Assembly (NCBI RefSeq): GCF_035967765.1 | Contig: NZ_JAYWIT010000019.1 | From: Conexibacter stalactiti | Lineage (GTDB): Bacteria > Actinomycetota > Thermoleophilia > Solirubrobacterales > Solirubrobacteraceae | Direction: 5' to 3' (one strand) | DNA: 64,000 nucleotides | Shown here: positions 30,675-41,259 of the stretch, piece after piece | How the letters are laid out: every line of letters starts with the position of its first letter | Numbering within the stretch: the stretch's first letter is position 1 | The notes under the pieces: model-generated | What the model saw: the letters and a program-made list of their open reading frames with translations, nothing else | What the model was told of the DNA's origin: nothing | Database searches by the model: none | Made by a program: the position numbers and the translations under genes

Positions 30675-31330
30675 GCACCCTCCCGCGCCGCAACCGCACC
30701 TCGCAGGAGCACGCGGTCGAGTGGCTGCGCGCGGCGATCGTCGCGCGCGAGCTGCGGCCGGGGGCGCGGGTCGTGCAGGAGGACGTCGCCGAGCGGATCG
30801 GCGTCAGCGTCGTGCCGGTGCGCGAGGCGCTGCGCGTGCTGGAGCAGGAGGGGCAGCTGACCTACCTGCCGCGGCGCGGCTACTTCGTCACGGAGCTGGA
30901 CGTCGCCGACCTCGACGAGATCTATGCGCTGCGCGCGCTGCTGGAGGCGCGCGCGGTCCGCCACGCGCTGCCTGTGCTCGACGCGGAGGCACTGGAGCGG
31001 ATGGAGCTGGCCGCGCGCGACTGCGTCGATGCGGCCGCGGCCGGCGACGTCGCCGCGGAGCTGGAGGCCAACCGCCGCTTCCACTTCGCGATCATGGACG
31101 CGCCCGGCCAGCCGCACGCGCTGCGGCTGATCCGCGCGCTGTGGGACTCGACCGAGTCCTACCGCGCGCTCTACTACAACGCCGCCGCCGAGCGCGACGC
31201 CGCCGTCGCCGCGCACGACCGCATCATGGAGGCGGTCCGCGCTGAGGACGTCGAGCGGCTGATCGCGCAGCTCGACGCCCACCGCGAGCGCGCCCTCGTC
31301 GTCCTGCGGGGGATCCTCGCGGAGGGATGA
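30671..31330 (+). CDS. GntR-family regulator, FCD (FadR-like) subfamily
   Basis: 219 residues from a GTG that overlaps the dehydrogenase stop. The N-terminal winged helix (about 12-75) reads AIVARELRPGARVVQEDVAERIGVSVVPVREALRVLEQEGQL. The C-terminal FCD all-helical effector domain has its metal ligands in NRRFHFAIM and late AAHDRIMEAV. FCD regulators usually sense the carboxylate or CoA intermediate of the adjacent pathway. The likely target is the 24-bp divergent promoter upstream of the dehydrogenase. Confidence 0.92.
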   Translation: MSTLPRRNRTSQEHAVEWLRAAIVARELRPGARVVQEDVAERIGVSVVPVREALRVLEQEGQLTYLPRRGYFVTELDVADLDEIYALRALLEARAVRHALPVLDAEALERMELAARDCVDAAAAGDVAAELEANRRFHFAIMDAPGQPHALRLIRALWDSTESYRALYYNAAAERDAAVAAHDRIMEAVRAEDVERLIAQLDAHRERALVVLRGILAEG

Positions 31331-31332
31331 GC

Positions 31333-31367
31333 GCGGAGCTGTGCATCAGCTGGGTGCACAGATCCGC
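31333..31367. terminator. Bidirectional terminator between gntR-type and lacI-type genes
   Basis: GCGGA and CTGTGCA (31333-31345) pair with TGCACAG and TCCGC (31355-31367) over 13 positions with one G/A mismatch; the loop is 9 nt. It sits between convergent stops. Confidence 0.78.
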
Positions 31368-31372
31368 ACTCC

Positions 31373-32392
31373 TCAGCGCTTGCGCCTCGTCGAGCTGCGC
31401 ACGACGACGCGGTGCGGCACGACGACGTGGCGCGCCGGCTCCTCGTCGTCGAGCAGCGCGATCAGCAGCGAGGCGGCGGCGCGGCCGATCTCCTCGGGGT
31501 TGAGGTTGAGCGTCGTCAGCGCCGGGCGCGCCTGCTCGGGCGCCTGGCTCTCGGTCGCGGTCGTCGCCAGCAGCAGGTCGTCGGGCACGCGCACCCCGCG
31601 CGCCTCGGCCGCCATCAGCGTGCCGTAGGCGAGCCGGTCGTAGGTCGCGAAGATCGCGTCGGGCGGCTCTGGCAGCGACAGCAGCTCGCCTGCCGCGGCG
31701 TAGCCGGCGCGCTCGGAGAGCCCCAGCTCCGGCGCCTTCACGATCGGCTCGACGCGCTCGCTGGCGCACCACTCGCGGTAGGCGCGCTCGACGTCGAAGG
31801 TGTAGGAGATCTCCAGCGGGCTGGTCATCAGCGCGATCCGCTCGGCGCCGCAGCGCTGCAGGTGGTCGAGCATCGAGCGGGTGCCGGCTATGTGGTCGTT
31901 GTCGACCCAGCAGGAGCGGTCGTCGCCGAGCATGCGGCCGGTCGTCACGACCGTGATGCCCGCTCTGCCGAGCGCGCTGACGAGCGGGTCGTCACGGACC
32001 GGGTCGACGATGATCGCGCCGTCGACGGCGATCCCGCCCTGCGGCGCCAGCGCGCCGTCGGCCGGCGCCAGCACGAGCGCGTAGCCCTCGCCGATCGCGG
32101 CCGTCGAGGCGGCCAGCATCAGCTGCCCGAAGTAGGCGAAGTCGGTGACGGCGAACGGCGGTCCGCCGTGCTGGGAGACGACGAGGCCGATCAGGCCGGT
32201 TCTGCCGACGACCAGATTTCGGGCGGTCGCGTTCGGCTTGTAGCCGAGCTGGTCGGCGATCGCGCGCACGCGCTGGCGCGTCGCCTCCGGCAACCGCCCC
32301 TTGTTGTTGAGCGCGTGTGAGACGGTCGTCACCGAGACGCCCGCTGCGGCCGCGACCTCTTTGATCCCCACCCGAGTGCGATTGGTCCCCAT
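31373..32392 (-). CDS. LacI-family transcriptional regulator
   Basis: 339 residues. The N-terminal LacI DNA-binding region is VGIKEVAAAAGVSVTTVSHALNNKGRLPEATRQRVRAIADQLGY (about 8-51) with hinge NATARNLV. The rest is a periplasmic-binding-protein-like effector domain. It is divergent from the ureohydrolase operon. Two matching TGCAAAA-type sites occupy that operon's promoter, so it very likely represses it until the substrate or a derivative binds. The ligand is not the usual sugar if the operon reading is right. Confidence 0.92.
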   Translation of the reverse strand: MGTNRTRVGIKEVAAAAGVSVTTVSHALNNKGRLPEATRQRVRAIADQLGYKPNATARNLVVGRTGLIGLVVSQHGGPPFAVTDFAYFGQLMLAASTAAIGEGYALVLAPADGALAPQGGIAVDGAIIVDPVRDDPLVSALGRAGITVVTTGRMLGDDRSCWVDNDHIAGTRSMLDHLQRCGAERIALMTSPLEISYTFDVERAYREWCASERVEPIVKAPELGLSERAGYAAAGELLSLPEPPDAIFATYDRLAYGTLMAAEARGVRVPDDLLLATTATESQAPEQARPALTTLNLNPEEIGRAAASLLIALLDDEEPARHVVVPHRVVVRSSTRRKR

Positions 32393-32419
32393 GTCGTGGA
32401 CAGACTATCCGCGTGGACG

Positions 32420-32479
32420 TTGACAGTGCAAAAGCGTTTTGTCTAGGCTGCGCAGAAGGAAGTGCAAAAACGTCTTTCC
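32420..32479 (+). promoter_or_regulatory. Ureohydrolase operon promoter with two tandem LacI-type operators
   Basis: -35 TTGACA (32420-32425) and -10 TAGGCT (32444-32449) have an 18-nt spacer. Operator 1, TGCAAAAGCGTTTTGTC (32427-32443), fills the spacer. Operator 2, TGCAAAAACGTCTTTCC (32463-32479), lies downstream of the start site; the two agree at 13 of 17 bases and are 36 bp apart. The pattern fits LacI repression with cooperative binding. Confidence 0.85.
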
Positions 32480-32497
32480 AACGAGGAGGGGAAGACC

Positions 32498-33472
32498 GTG
32501 TCGACAACGCCTGTTGATCCGACGATGTGGACCAGCCTGCTGCACGCGGGGCTGGTCGGCTCGTTCATGCGCCTGCCGCACGTGCCGGCTGACGCCGACG
32601 CGCTGAAGGCGCACGGCGCGAAGGCCGCGATCTACGGACTGCCGTGGGACGCGACGAACATCAGCCGCACCGGGGCCAACTACGGCCCGCGCGGGATCCG
32701 CGAGGTCTCCGCGCAGTTCCTGACGTACAACGCGACGCTCGACTTCGACCTGCTCGACCTCAGCCCGGTCGACACCGGCGACTGTGACGTCGTGCTCGCC
32801 AACGCGGTCGAGACCTTCGCCCGCGCGCAGGCCGACATCGGCGCGATCCTCGACGCGGGTGCGCTGCCGGTCACCTTCGGCGGCGACCACTCGATCACGA
32901 TCCCCGCGGTGCGCGCGGTGCGCGAGCGCGTCGCCGACCCCGGCCTCGTGCTCGTCGACATGCACCTCGACACCGCCCCCGACGTCGGCGGCGAGGAGCT
33001 GAACCACTGCTGCCCGGTCGTGCGCGCCGTCGACGCCGGCTTCGACCCGGCGAAGATCGCGCTCGTCGGGATCTCCGGCTGGATGAACCCGCGGACCGAG
33101 CTGGCCTACTGCCGCGAGCACGGCATCACCGTCATCTGGCTCGAGGAGATCTGGGAGAAGGGGACGAGATGGGCGGCCGACAAGGCGCGTGAGATCGCCG
33201 GCGCCGGTGACGGCATCTACCTCTCCTTCGACGTCGACTCGCTCGACGCCGCCTACGCGCTCGGCACCTGCTGCCCCTCGCCCGGCGGCCTCACCAGCCG
33301 CGAGGCGATCGAGCTGGTGCGCGGGATCGCGCAGGAGGGCCTCGTCGGCGTCGACGTCGTCGAGGCGGCGCCGAGCCTGGAGGCCGGCGCGACCTCGCCG
33401 ACCTCGCTGATCGCCGGGCGCGTCGCGCTGGAGGCGATGGCGTTCCACGCCGGAGCCGGGCGCAGAGGCTGA
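32498..33472 (+). CDS. Ureohydrolase (arginase/agmatinase family) with atypical Cys-Cys motifs
   Basis: 324 residues from a GTG preceded by GAGGAGGGG; an upstream ATG at 32462 lies inside operator 2 and lacks a ribosome site. Binuclear metal motifs: GGDHSI, LVDMHLDTAPD and SFDVDSLDAA. Two normally conserved segments differ: NHCCPV replaces the usual HG-x-P-F, and GTCCPSPGGL replaces G-T-G-x-P-x-P-G-G-L. Members hydrolyse a guanidino group to urea plus an amine. The Cys pairs suggest a substrate other than arginine or agmatine. First gene of the LacI-controlled operon. Confidence 0.87.
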   Translation: MSTTPVDPTMWTSLLHAGLVGSFMRLPHVPADADALKAHGAKAAIYGLPWDATNISRTGANYGPRGIREVSAQFLTYNATLDFDLLDLSPVDTGDCDVVLANAVETFARAQADIGAILDAGALPVTFGGDHSITIPAVRAVRERVADPGLVLVDMHLDTAPDVGGEELNHCCPVVRAVDAGFDPAKIALVGISGWMNPRTELAYCREHGITVIWLEEIWEKGTRWAADKAREIAGAGDGIYLSFDVDSLDAAYALGTCCPSPGGLTSREAIELVRGIAQEGLVGVDVVEAAPSLEAGATSPTSLIAGRVALEAMAFHAGAGRRG

Positions 33473-33478
33473 GCGGCG

Positions 33479-34321
33479 ATGCGCGTCCTGCTGGCACAGC
33501 TGGACCCCGCGCCCGGCGACCAGGCCGCCAACGCGGCCGCCGTCGCCGCCGCGCTCGCCGAGCACCCCGGCGCTGAGCTGGCGGTCTTCCCGGAGCTGTT
33601 CCTCTCCGGCTACGACCTCGCGCGCGCCGGCGAGCTGGCGCTGAGCGCGCCGGCCGGCGGCGCCGCCGCCGACGGGGCCGGCACCGGCCCGATCGCCGTC
33701 GTCCGCGACGCCGCCCGCGCGCACGGCACCGCCGTGCTCGTCGGCTTCGCCGAGCGGCTGCCCGACGGCAGGGTCGCCAACTCCGTCGCGTGCGTCGAGG
33801 CCGACGGCCGCCACGTCGCGACGTACCGCAAGACGCACCTGTTCGGTGCCGAGGCGGAGGCGTTCGCGGCCGGCGACGAGCTGCTCGTCGTCGAGCTGGC
33901 GGGGCGCCGCGTCGCGCCCCTGGTCTGCTTCGACGTCGAGTTCCCCGAGCCGGCGCGGGCGCTCGCGCGCGCCGGCGCCGAGCTGCTGGCGACGCTGTCG
34001 GCGAACATGGAGCCGTACGGCCCCGACCATGCGCTCGCGGCCCGCGCGCGGGCGCTCGACAACCGCCTGCCGCACGTCTACGTCAACCGCGTCGGCGGCG
34101 AGGACGGGCACCGCTTTGTCGGCGGCAGCGCCGCGATCGCCGCCGGCGGGGCAGCGCTGGAGCAGCTCGGCGCCGCCGCTGAGACGCGCCTCGCCGAGCT
34201 GTCGCTGGAAGGCGCCGGCACGGCCGTCGCCGACCCGCAGGTCAACTATCTGGAGCATCTTCGCGATGATCTCGTCGTGAAGGCCGTTTCGTCACCGAGC
34301 GTCCACGGAGGAACGCGATGA
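33479..34321 (+). CDS. Carbon-nitrogen hydrolase (nitrilase superfamily amidase)
   Basis: 280 residues with the Glu-Lys-Cys triad: E39 (FPELF), K118 (TYRKTHLF) and C150 (PLVCFDVEFPE). The enzyme cleaves a non-peptide C-N bond, typically an omega-amide or an N-carbamoyl compound. It starts 6 nt after the ureohydrolase and overlaps the permease start by 4 nt. In context it would process the ureohydrolase product or a related amide, for example in polyamine or guanidino-acid catabolism; the order of steps is inference. Confidence 0.9.
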   Translation: MRVLLAQLDPAPGDQAANAAAVAAALAEHPGAELAVFPELFLSGYDLARAGELALSAPAGGAAADGAGTGPIAVVRDAARAHGTAVLVGFAERLPDGRVANSVACVEADGRHVATYRKTHLFGAEAEAFAAGDELLVVELAGRRVAPLVCFDVEFPEPARALARAGAELLATLSANMEPYGPDHALAARARALDNRLPHVYVNRVGGEDGHRFVGGSAAIAAGGAALEQLGAAAETRLAELSLEGAGTAVADPQVNYLEHLRDDLVVKAVSSPSVHGGTR

Positions 34322-35925
34322 GCACCGAAGCACCAGGGCTCTTCACCCGCAGAGCGACCGGCCTCGTGCGCGAGGGGCGGACGCGCGACGCGCTCTTCTA
34401 CAACCTCTTGTGGTCGAGCGTCGGCCTCACCTTCGCCTTCTTCTGGCTGTTCGCCGCCTTCTACCCCGGCGCGAGCGCCCTGCTGGCCTTCCTGATCGCC
34501 GCCGCGCTCGGCCTGCCGGGCGCCTTCCTCTACGCGATGCTGACGCAGCTGATGCCGCGCACCGGCGGCGACTACGTCTTCAACAGCCGCGCGCTGCACC
34601 CGTCGGTCGGCTTCGCCGGCAACTTCTCGTACTCGTTCTGGCTCGCGGTCGTGATCGGCGTCTACACGACCTACATCGCCTCCTACGGCTTCGGCGCCTT
34701 CGGCCGCATGATGGCCGGCTTCGGCGCCGGCGACGGCTGGCTCGACTTCGGCGACTGGTTCTCGACCAGACCGGGCCTCTTCATCACCGGCACGGTCGTG
34801 CTGCTGGCGAGCGCCGCGATCTTCGCCTTCGGCGGGGTGCGGCTGTTCTTCAAGATCCAGGCGGGCGCCTTCGCGCTCTACCTGCTCGGCGCGATCATCG
34901 TGCCCGTCTTCGTCGGGCTGCTCACCAGCCACAGCACGTTCGTCGCCAACTTCAACGAGTACGCGGCCAACCTCGGCGTGCAGGACGCCAGCGCCAAGCT
35001 GGCCGCCTCCGCGACCGAGCTGGGCTTCGCCCCCGCCGACTTCAGCTTCGAGTCGACGTTGAGAGCGGTCTCGATCTTCTGGTTCATCTTCGGCTTCATC
35101 TTCTCCAGCAACTACTTCGCGGGCGAGATCCGGCTGGCGAAGCGGACGCACATCTACTCGATGCCGGGCGCGGTGCTGCTGGCCGTGCTCGTGCTGCTCT
35201 GCCTGGTGCCGAGCTACACGCACGTGATCGGCTACGACTTCAGCTACATGCTCGGCTACGCCGACCCGGCCGCGTACGGCTTCAGCGCCGGCGCGCCCGC
35301 CTACCCGGAGCTGATCGGGATCGCCTCCGGCAGCCCGGTGATCGGCGCGATCGCGATCATCGGCTTCACGATCGGCCTGCTGACGTGGCTGCCGCAGACG
35401 CTGATGCTCGTCAGCCGCAACATGTTCGCGTGGTCGTTCGACCACGTGATGCCGGCGAAGCTGTCGTACGTCGACCCGCGCTCGCGCTCGCCGCTGATAG
35501 CGATCGGCGTGATGCTGGTGCTGTCGATCGCCTCGACCGCGATCTACGCCTTCACCGACTGGTTCAGCTCGATCACGGCGCTGCTGGGGCTGACGCTGCC
35601 GCTGCTGGTGACCGCGATCGCCGGCACGCTGCTGCCGTACCGTCATCCCGACCTCGTCGAGGCCTCGCCGTACAGCGGCAAGGTGCTGGGGATCCCGCTG
35701 CTGACGGCCGTCGGCTCGCTCGCGATCCTCGGCTTCGGCGGCGCCGTCGCGATCCTGCTGTGGGATCCCGGCTCCGGCACGTCGCTGAGCGACAACTCCG
35801 GCAAGGTCTTCCTCGTGATCGGCGTCTACCTCGCGGCGATGGCGATCTGGTGGATCTCGCGCGCGATCCGCAGAGGCCAGGGCGTCGACGTCGACCTCGC
35901 CTACCGCGAGCTGCCGGCAGCCTGA
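34318..35925 (+). CDS. APC-superfamily amino acid/amine permease
   Basis: 535 residues with about 12 membrane helices. Features are an early SSVGLTFAFFWLFAAFYPGA segment, RTGGDYVFNSRALHPSVGF (the APC consensus region R-x-G-x-x-Y) and a long extracytoplasmic loop around residues 200-250. It probably imports the substrate of the ureohydrolase and amidase; the operon position (ATGA overlap with the amidase) supports this. Specificity cannot be read from sequence. Confidence 0.87.
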   Translation: MSTEAPGLFTRRATGLVREGRTRDALFYNLLWSSVGLTFAFFWLFAAFYPGASALLAFLIAAALGLPGAFLYAMLTQLMPRTGGDYVFNSRALHPSVGFAGNFSYSFWLAVVIGVYTTYIASYGFGAFGRMMAGFGAGDGWLDFGDWFSTRPGLFITGTVVLLASAAIFAFGGVRLFFKIQAGAFALYLLGAIIVPVFVGLLTSHSTFVANFNEYAANLGVQDASAKLAASATELGFAPADFSFESTLRAVSIFWFIFGFIFSSNYFAGEIRLAKRTHIYSMPGAVLLAVLVLLCLVPSYTHVIGYDFSYMLGYADPAAYGFSAGAPAYPELIGIASGSPVIGAIAIIGFTIGLLTWLPQTLMLVSRNMFAWSFDHVMPAKLSYVDPRSRSPLIAIGVMLVLSIASTAIYAFTDWFSSITALLGLTLPLLVTAIAGTLLPYRHPDLVEASPYSGKVLGIPLLTAVGSLAILGFGGAVAILLWDPGSGTSLSDNSGKVFLVIGVYLAAMAIWWISRAIRRGQGVDVDLAYRELPAA

Positions 35926-35927
35926 CG

Positions 35928-36908
35928 ATGGCGCTCTTCGGCAAGAAGAAGGGAGGCGGTGGCGGCGCGCCCGCCACCCGCCTCTACTACGCCTCCGACA
36001 TCCACGGATCGGAGGTGCTGTGGCGCAAGTTCCTCAACGCCGGCGGCGCCTACGAGGCCGGCGTGCTGGTGATGGGCGGCGACGTCACCGGCAAGGTCGT
36101 CGTGCCGCTCGTCGAGGCCGACGGCGGCTTCGAGGTCGACCTCTTCGGGCAGAAGTCGCACGTCAGCGGCGAGGCGCTGGAGGAGATGGAGCAGAAGATC
36201 CGCAGCAACGGCATGTACCCGCACCGGATGACGCGCGCCGACGTGGCGCGCGTCGCCGCGCTGTCGGAGGAGCAGCGCGAGGAGTGGTTCGCGGAGGTGA
36301 TGCGCCAGACCTTCGACGGCTGGCTGGCGCTCGCCGACGAGCGCCTCACGGCCGAGACGCGCTGCTTCGTGATGCCGGGCAACGACGACCCGCACGGCGT
36401 CGATGAGTCGATCGAGCAGGCCGGCAAGGTCGAGGCCTGCGACGGCCGCGTCGTGCGCTTCGGCGACCACACGATGATCTCGGTCGGCTACGCCAACAGA
36501 ACCCCGTTCGACTCGCCGCGCGAGCTGAGCGAGGAGGAGCTGTACGCGCGCATCTGCGCGCTGGCCGAGGAGGCCGGCGAGATGACGCGCTGCATCTTCA
36601 ACCTGCACGTGCCGCCGTACGACTCGCAGCTCGACACTGCGCCGGCGCTCGACGACAACCTCGCCGTCGTGATGTCGGGCTCGGCGCCGAAGCTGATCCC
36701 GGTCGGCTCGACGGCGGTGCGTGAGGCGATCGAGCGCTACCAGCCGCTGCTGTCGCTGCACGGCCATGTGCACGAGTCGCCGGGGGCGACGAGAATCGGC
36801 CGCACGCTCGCGATCAACCCCGGCAGCGATTACCACACGGGTCGCATCAACGGCTGCCTGATCACGCTCGCCGGCGACACCGTCCGCCACCAGTTCGTGA
36901 CCGGATGA
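35928..36908 (+). CDS. Calcineurin-like metallophosphoesterase
   Basis: 326 residues from the ATG 2 nt after the permease stop. Metal motifs appear in order: YYASDIHGS (D-x-H), VLVMGGDVTG (G-D), CFVMPGNDDPHG (G-N-D), FNLHVPPYDS (H) and SLHGHVHESPG (G-H-x-H). The N-terminus starts with a basic Gly-rich stretch KKKGGGGGAP. The substrate is unknown; the subfamily includes phosphohydrolases acting on diverse phosphodiesters. Its place in the guanidino/amide operon is unexplained. Confidence 0.87.
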   Translation: MALFGKKKGGGGGAPATRLYYASDIHGSEVLWRKFLNAGGAYEAGVLVMGGDVTGKVVVPLVEADGGFEVDLFGQKSHVSGEALEEMEQKIRSNGMYPHRMTRADVARVAALSEEQREEWFAEVMRQTFDGWLALADERLTAETRCFVMPGNDDPHGVDESIEQAGKVEACDGRVVRFGDHTMISVGYANRTPFDSPRELSEEELYARICALAEEAGEMTRCIFNLHVPPYDSQLDTAPALDDNLAVVMSGSAPKLIPVGSTAVREAIERYQPLLSLHGHVHESPGATRIGRTLAINPGSDYHTGRINGCLITLAGDTVRHQFVTG

Positions 36909-37678
36909 GCGAGGCTCCGACGATGACCGCACAAGCTCCCTTCCTCGATCGCCTGCCTGAGGAGGCGCGCGGGCTGACCGCCGAGGCGGAGGCGCAGGGC
37001 CTGCACGTGCGGCTGCTCGGCGGCGTCGCGATCCTGCTGCTGCTGGGAGATCGCTTCGACGCGGCCTTCGCGCGGCCGTACCGCGACATCGACCTCTTCT
37101 GCGGCCGCAAGGAGGGACGCGCCGTCGAGCAGCTGCTGGCGGCACGCGGGTGGGCGCCGGCGAGCGAGTTCAACGCGCTCGGCGGCGGCCGGCGGCTGCT
37201 CTTCCACGACCCCTTGAGCGAGGCGCAGGTCGACGTCTTCGCGGGCGAGTTCGCGATGTGCCACGAGCTGCCGCTGGCCGACTCGCTCGATCGTCCGGGG
37301 CCGTCGCTGCCGGCGACCGACCTCGTGATGACGAAGCTGCAGATCGTCGAGCTGAACGCGAAGGACCGCAGCGACCTCTACGCGCTGCTGTCCGGCTGTC
37401 CGGTCGGCGATGGCGACCATCGCGCGATCGAGCCGGCGCGGCTGGCCGCGCTGACCGGCCGTGACTGGGGGCTGCACCACACCTTCGAGCGCAACCTCGC
37501 GCGCCTGCGCGCGGCGGTCGAGGGCGGCGAGGGACCGGCGACGGCGCTGCCGGCGATCGACGCGCTGGCGGCGGCGATGGAGGCCGAGCCGAAGTCGCGC
37601 GGCTGGCGGATGCGCGCGAAGGTCGGCGAGCGCAAGCGCTGGTACGAGCTGCCGGAGGAGGTCGAGCGCGAGGGGTGA
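36905..37678 (+). CDS. Nucleotidyltransferase-fold protein (AbiEii-like)
   Basis: 257 residues, ATGA overlap with the phosphoesterase. The N-terminal half has RLLGGVAILLLLGDRF followed by YRDIDLFCG, resembling the G-S/G and D-x-D elements of minimal nucleotidyltransferases such as AbiEii/MNT-type proteins. Later segments include DVFAGEFAMCHELPL and DLVMTKLQIVELNAKDRSDLYALL, also usual in that group. No antitoxin-like partner is present, so a toxin role is not supported. Function unknown. Confidence 0.7.
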   Translation: MSEAPTMTAQAPFLDRLPEEARGLTAEAEAQGLHVRLLGGVAILLLLGDRFDAAFARPYRDIDLFCGRKEGRAVEQLLAARGWAPASEFNALGGGRRLLFHDPLSEAQVDVFAGEFAMCHELPLADSLDRPGPSLPATDLVMTKLQIVELNAKDRSDLYALLSGCPVGDGDHRAIEPARLAALTGRDWGLHHTFERNLARLRAAVEGGEGPATALPAIDALAAAMEAEPKSRGWRMRAKVGERKRWYELPEEVEREG

Positions 37679-37789
37679 GCGGGCGCGCGCCGCGCTCGCG
37701 CCTCGGTGGCCCGCGCGCCCACGCGCCGCGCGTCCGCGTCCGGACGGGGAAGCCGCACATCGCGCGGCCGACCGCGTTAGGCTCGCGGC

Positions 37790-38221
37790 ATGCACCGCTT
37801 CGCCGCGCTGATCGCCGTCGTCGTGGCGCTCGCCGCGATGCCCGCGGCGGCGCTCGCCCAAGAGAACCCGTTCGTGCCGCCGCTGCAGCAGCAGGCGCCG
37901 TCCCAGCCGGCCCCGTCGACCCCGCCGCCGCCGGCGCCGGTCGAGGACCGGGATGACGACGACGGCTTCGGCGGTGCCGCGGTCGCCGTCGTCGGGCTGA
38001 TCGTGATCGCGCTGATAGGCGGGATCTGGTTCGCGATCTCGCGCGATGCGCGCAGACACGCGCCCGACCGCAGACGCGTCCACACCGCGCGCACGGAGCC
38101 GGACGCGGCCGAGCTGGCGACGCCCGGCTCGCGCGGCCGCCACCACACGCGGTCGGCGCCGAGAAGCCGCAAGCCGAGCCGCCAGGAGCAGAAGCGCCGC
38201 AAGCGCGGCAAAGCCCGCTAG
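37790..38221 (+). CDS. Small exported/membrane protein with basic C-terminus
   Basis: 143 residues: signal peptide (FAALIAVVVALAAMPAAALAQ), a Pro/Gln-rich linker with acidic DRDDDDG, one membrane helix (GGAAVAVVGLIVIALIGGIWFAI, about 61-83), and a strongly basic Arg/Lys/Ser tail likely in the cytoplasm. No family recognised. TAGGCT ends 6 nt before the ATG, so the transcript may be leaderless. Confidence 0.75.
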   Translation: MHRFAALIAVVVALAAMPAAALAQENPFVPPLQQQAPSQPAPSTPPPPAPVEDRDDDDGFGGAAVAVVGLIVIALIGGIWFAISRDARRHAPDRRRVHTARTEPDAAELATPGSRGRHHTRSAPRSRKPSRQEQKRRKRGKAR

Positions 38222-38260
38222 CACGGCCGTCCACGCGCGCCCGGCATCGCGGCGCTGCGC

Positions 38261-38289
38261 CTGACAAACTCTTGTGTGCCTTTTATGAC
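38261..38289 (+). promoter_or_regulatory. acnA promoter
   Basis: CTGACA (38261-38266) and TATGAC (38284-38289) with a 17-nt spacer. The predicted start near 38296 excludes the upstream in-frame ATG at 38272 and supports the start at 38320, which has AGGAG at 38309-38313. Confidence 0.65.
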
Positions 38290-38319
38290 GAAGATGCTTC
38301 TTTGACACAGGAGAAACCC

Positions 38320-41100
<2,781 letters not shown>

Positions 41101-41127
<27 letters not shown>

Positions 41128-41182
41128 TCAGCGCCGCGTCTCGCGAAGTGCGGCTTCGCGAGCTGCTCGCCGCGGCTTGATC
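41101..41182 (+). repeat. Direct repeat: duplicated 3' end of acnA
   Basis: The last 27 coding bases plus 2 (41101-41129) recur at 41154-41182 with 25 of 29 identities. The second copy still reads LRELLAAA followed by TGA. The copies are 53 nt apart. Confidence 0.8.
41140..41162 (+). terminator. Short perfect hairpin after acnA
   Basis: CTCGCGAAG / CTTCGCGAG, 9 bp, with loop TGCGG. The right arm is the beginning of the duplicated acnA 3' end, so the hairpin was created by the duplication or vice versa. Confidence 0.55.
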
Positions 41183-41184
41183 CC

Positions 41185-41218
41185 CGGCGTGTGACGCGCT
41201 AGCCCGCGTCACACGCCG
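41185..41218 (+). terminator. acnA terminator
   Basis: A perfect 14-bp stem (CGGCGTGTGACGCG with its complement) around loop CTAGCC. No T-tract follows. It is 58 nt past the stop and before the next gene. Confidence 0.78.
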
Positions 41219-41259
41219 ATAGCGCGCCGCGTCGCGTGACCAGTCACACTCGCTCGATC

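Noticed and set aside
36905..37678. AbiE-type toxin-antitoxin system
   Set aside because: Only the nucleotidyltransferase-like half is present and it sits in a catabolic operon; no AbiEi-like partner.
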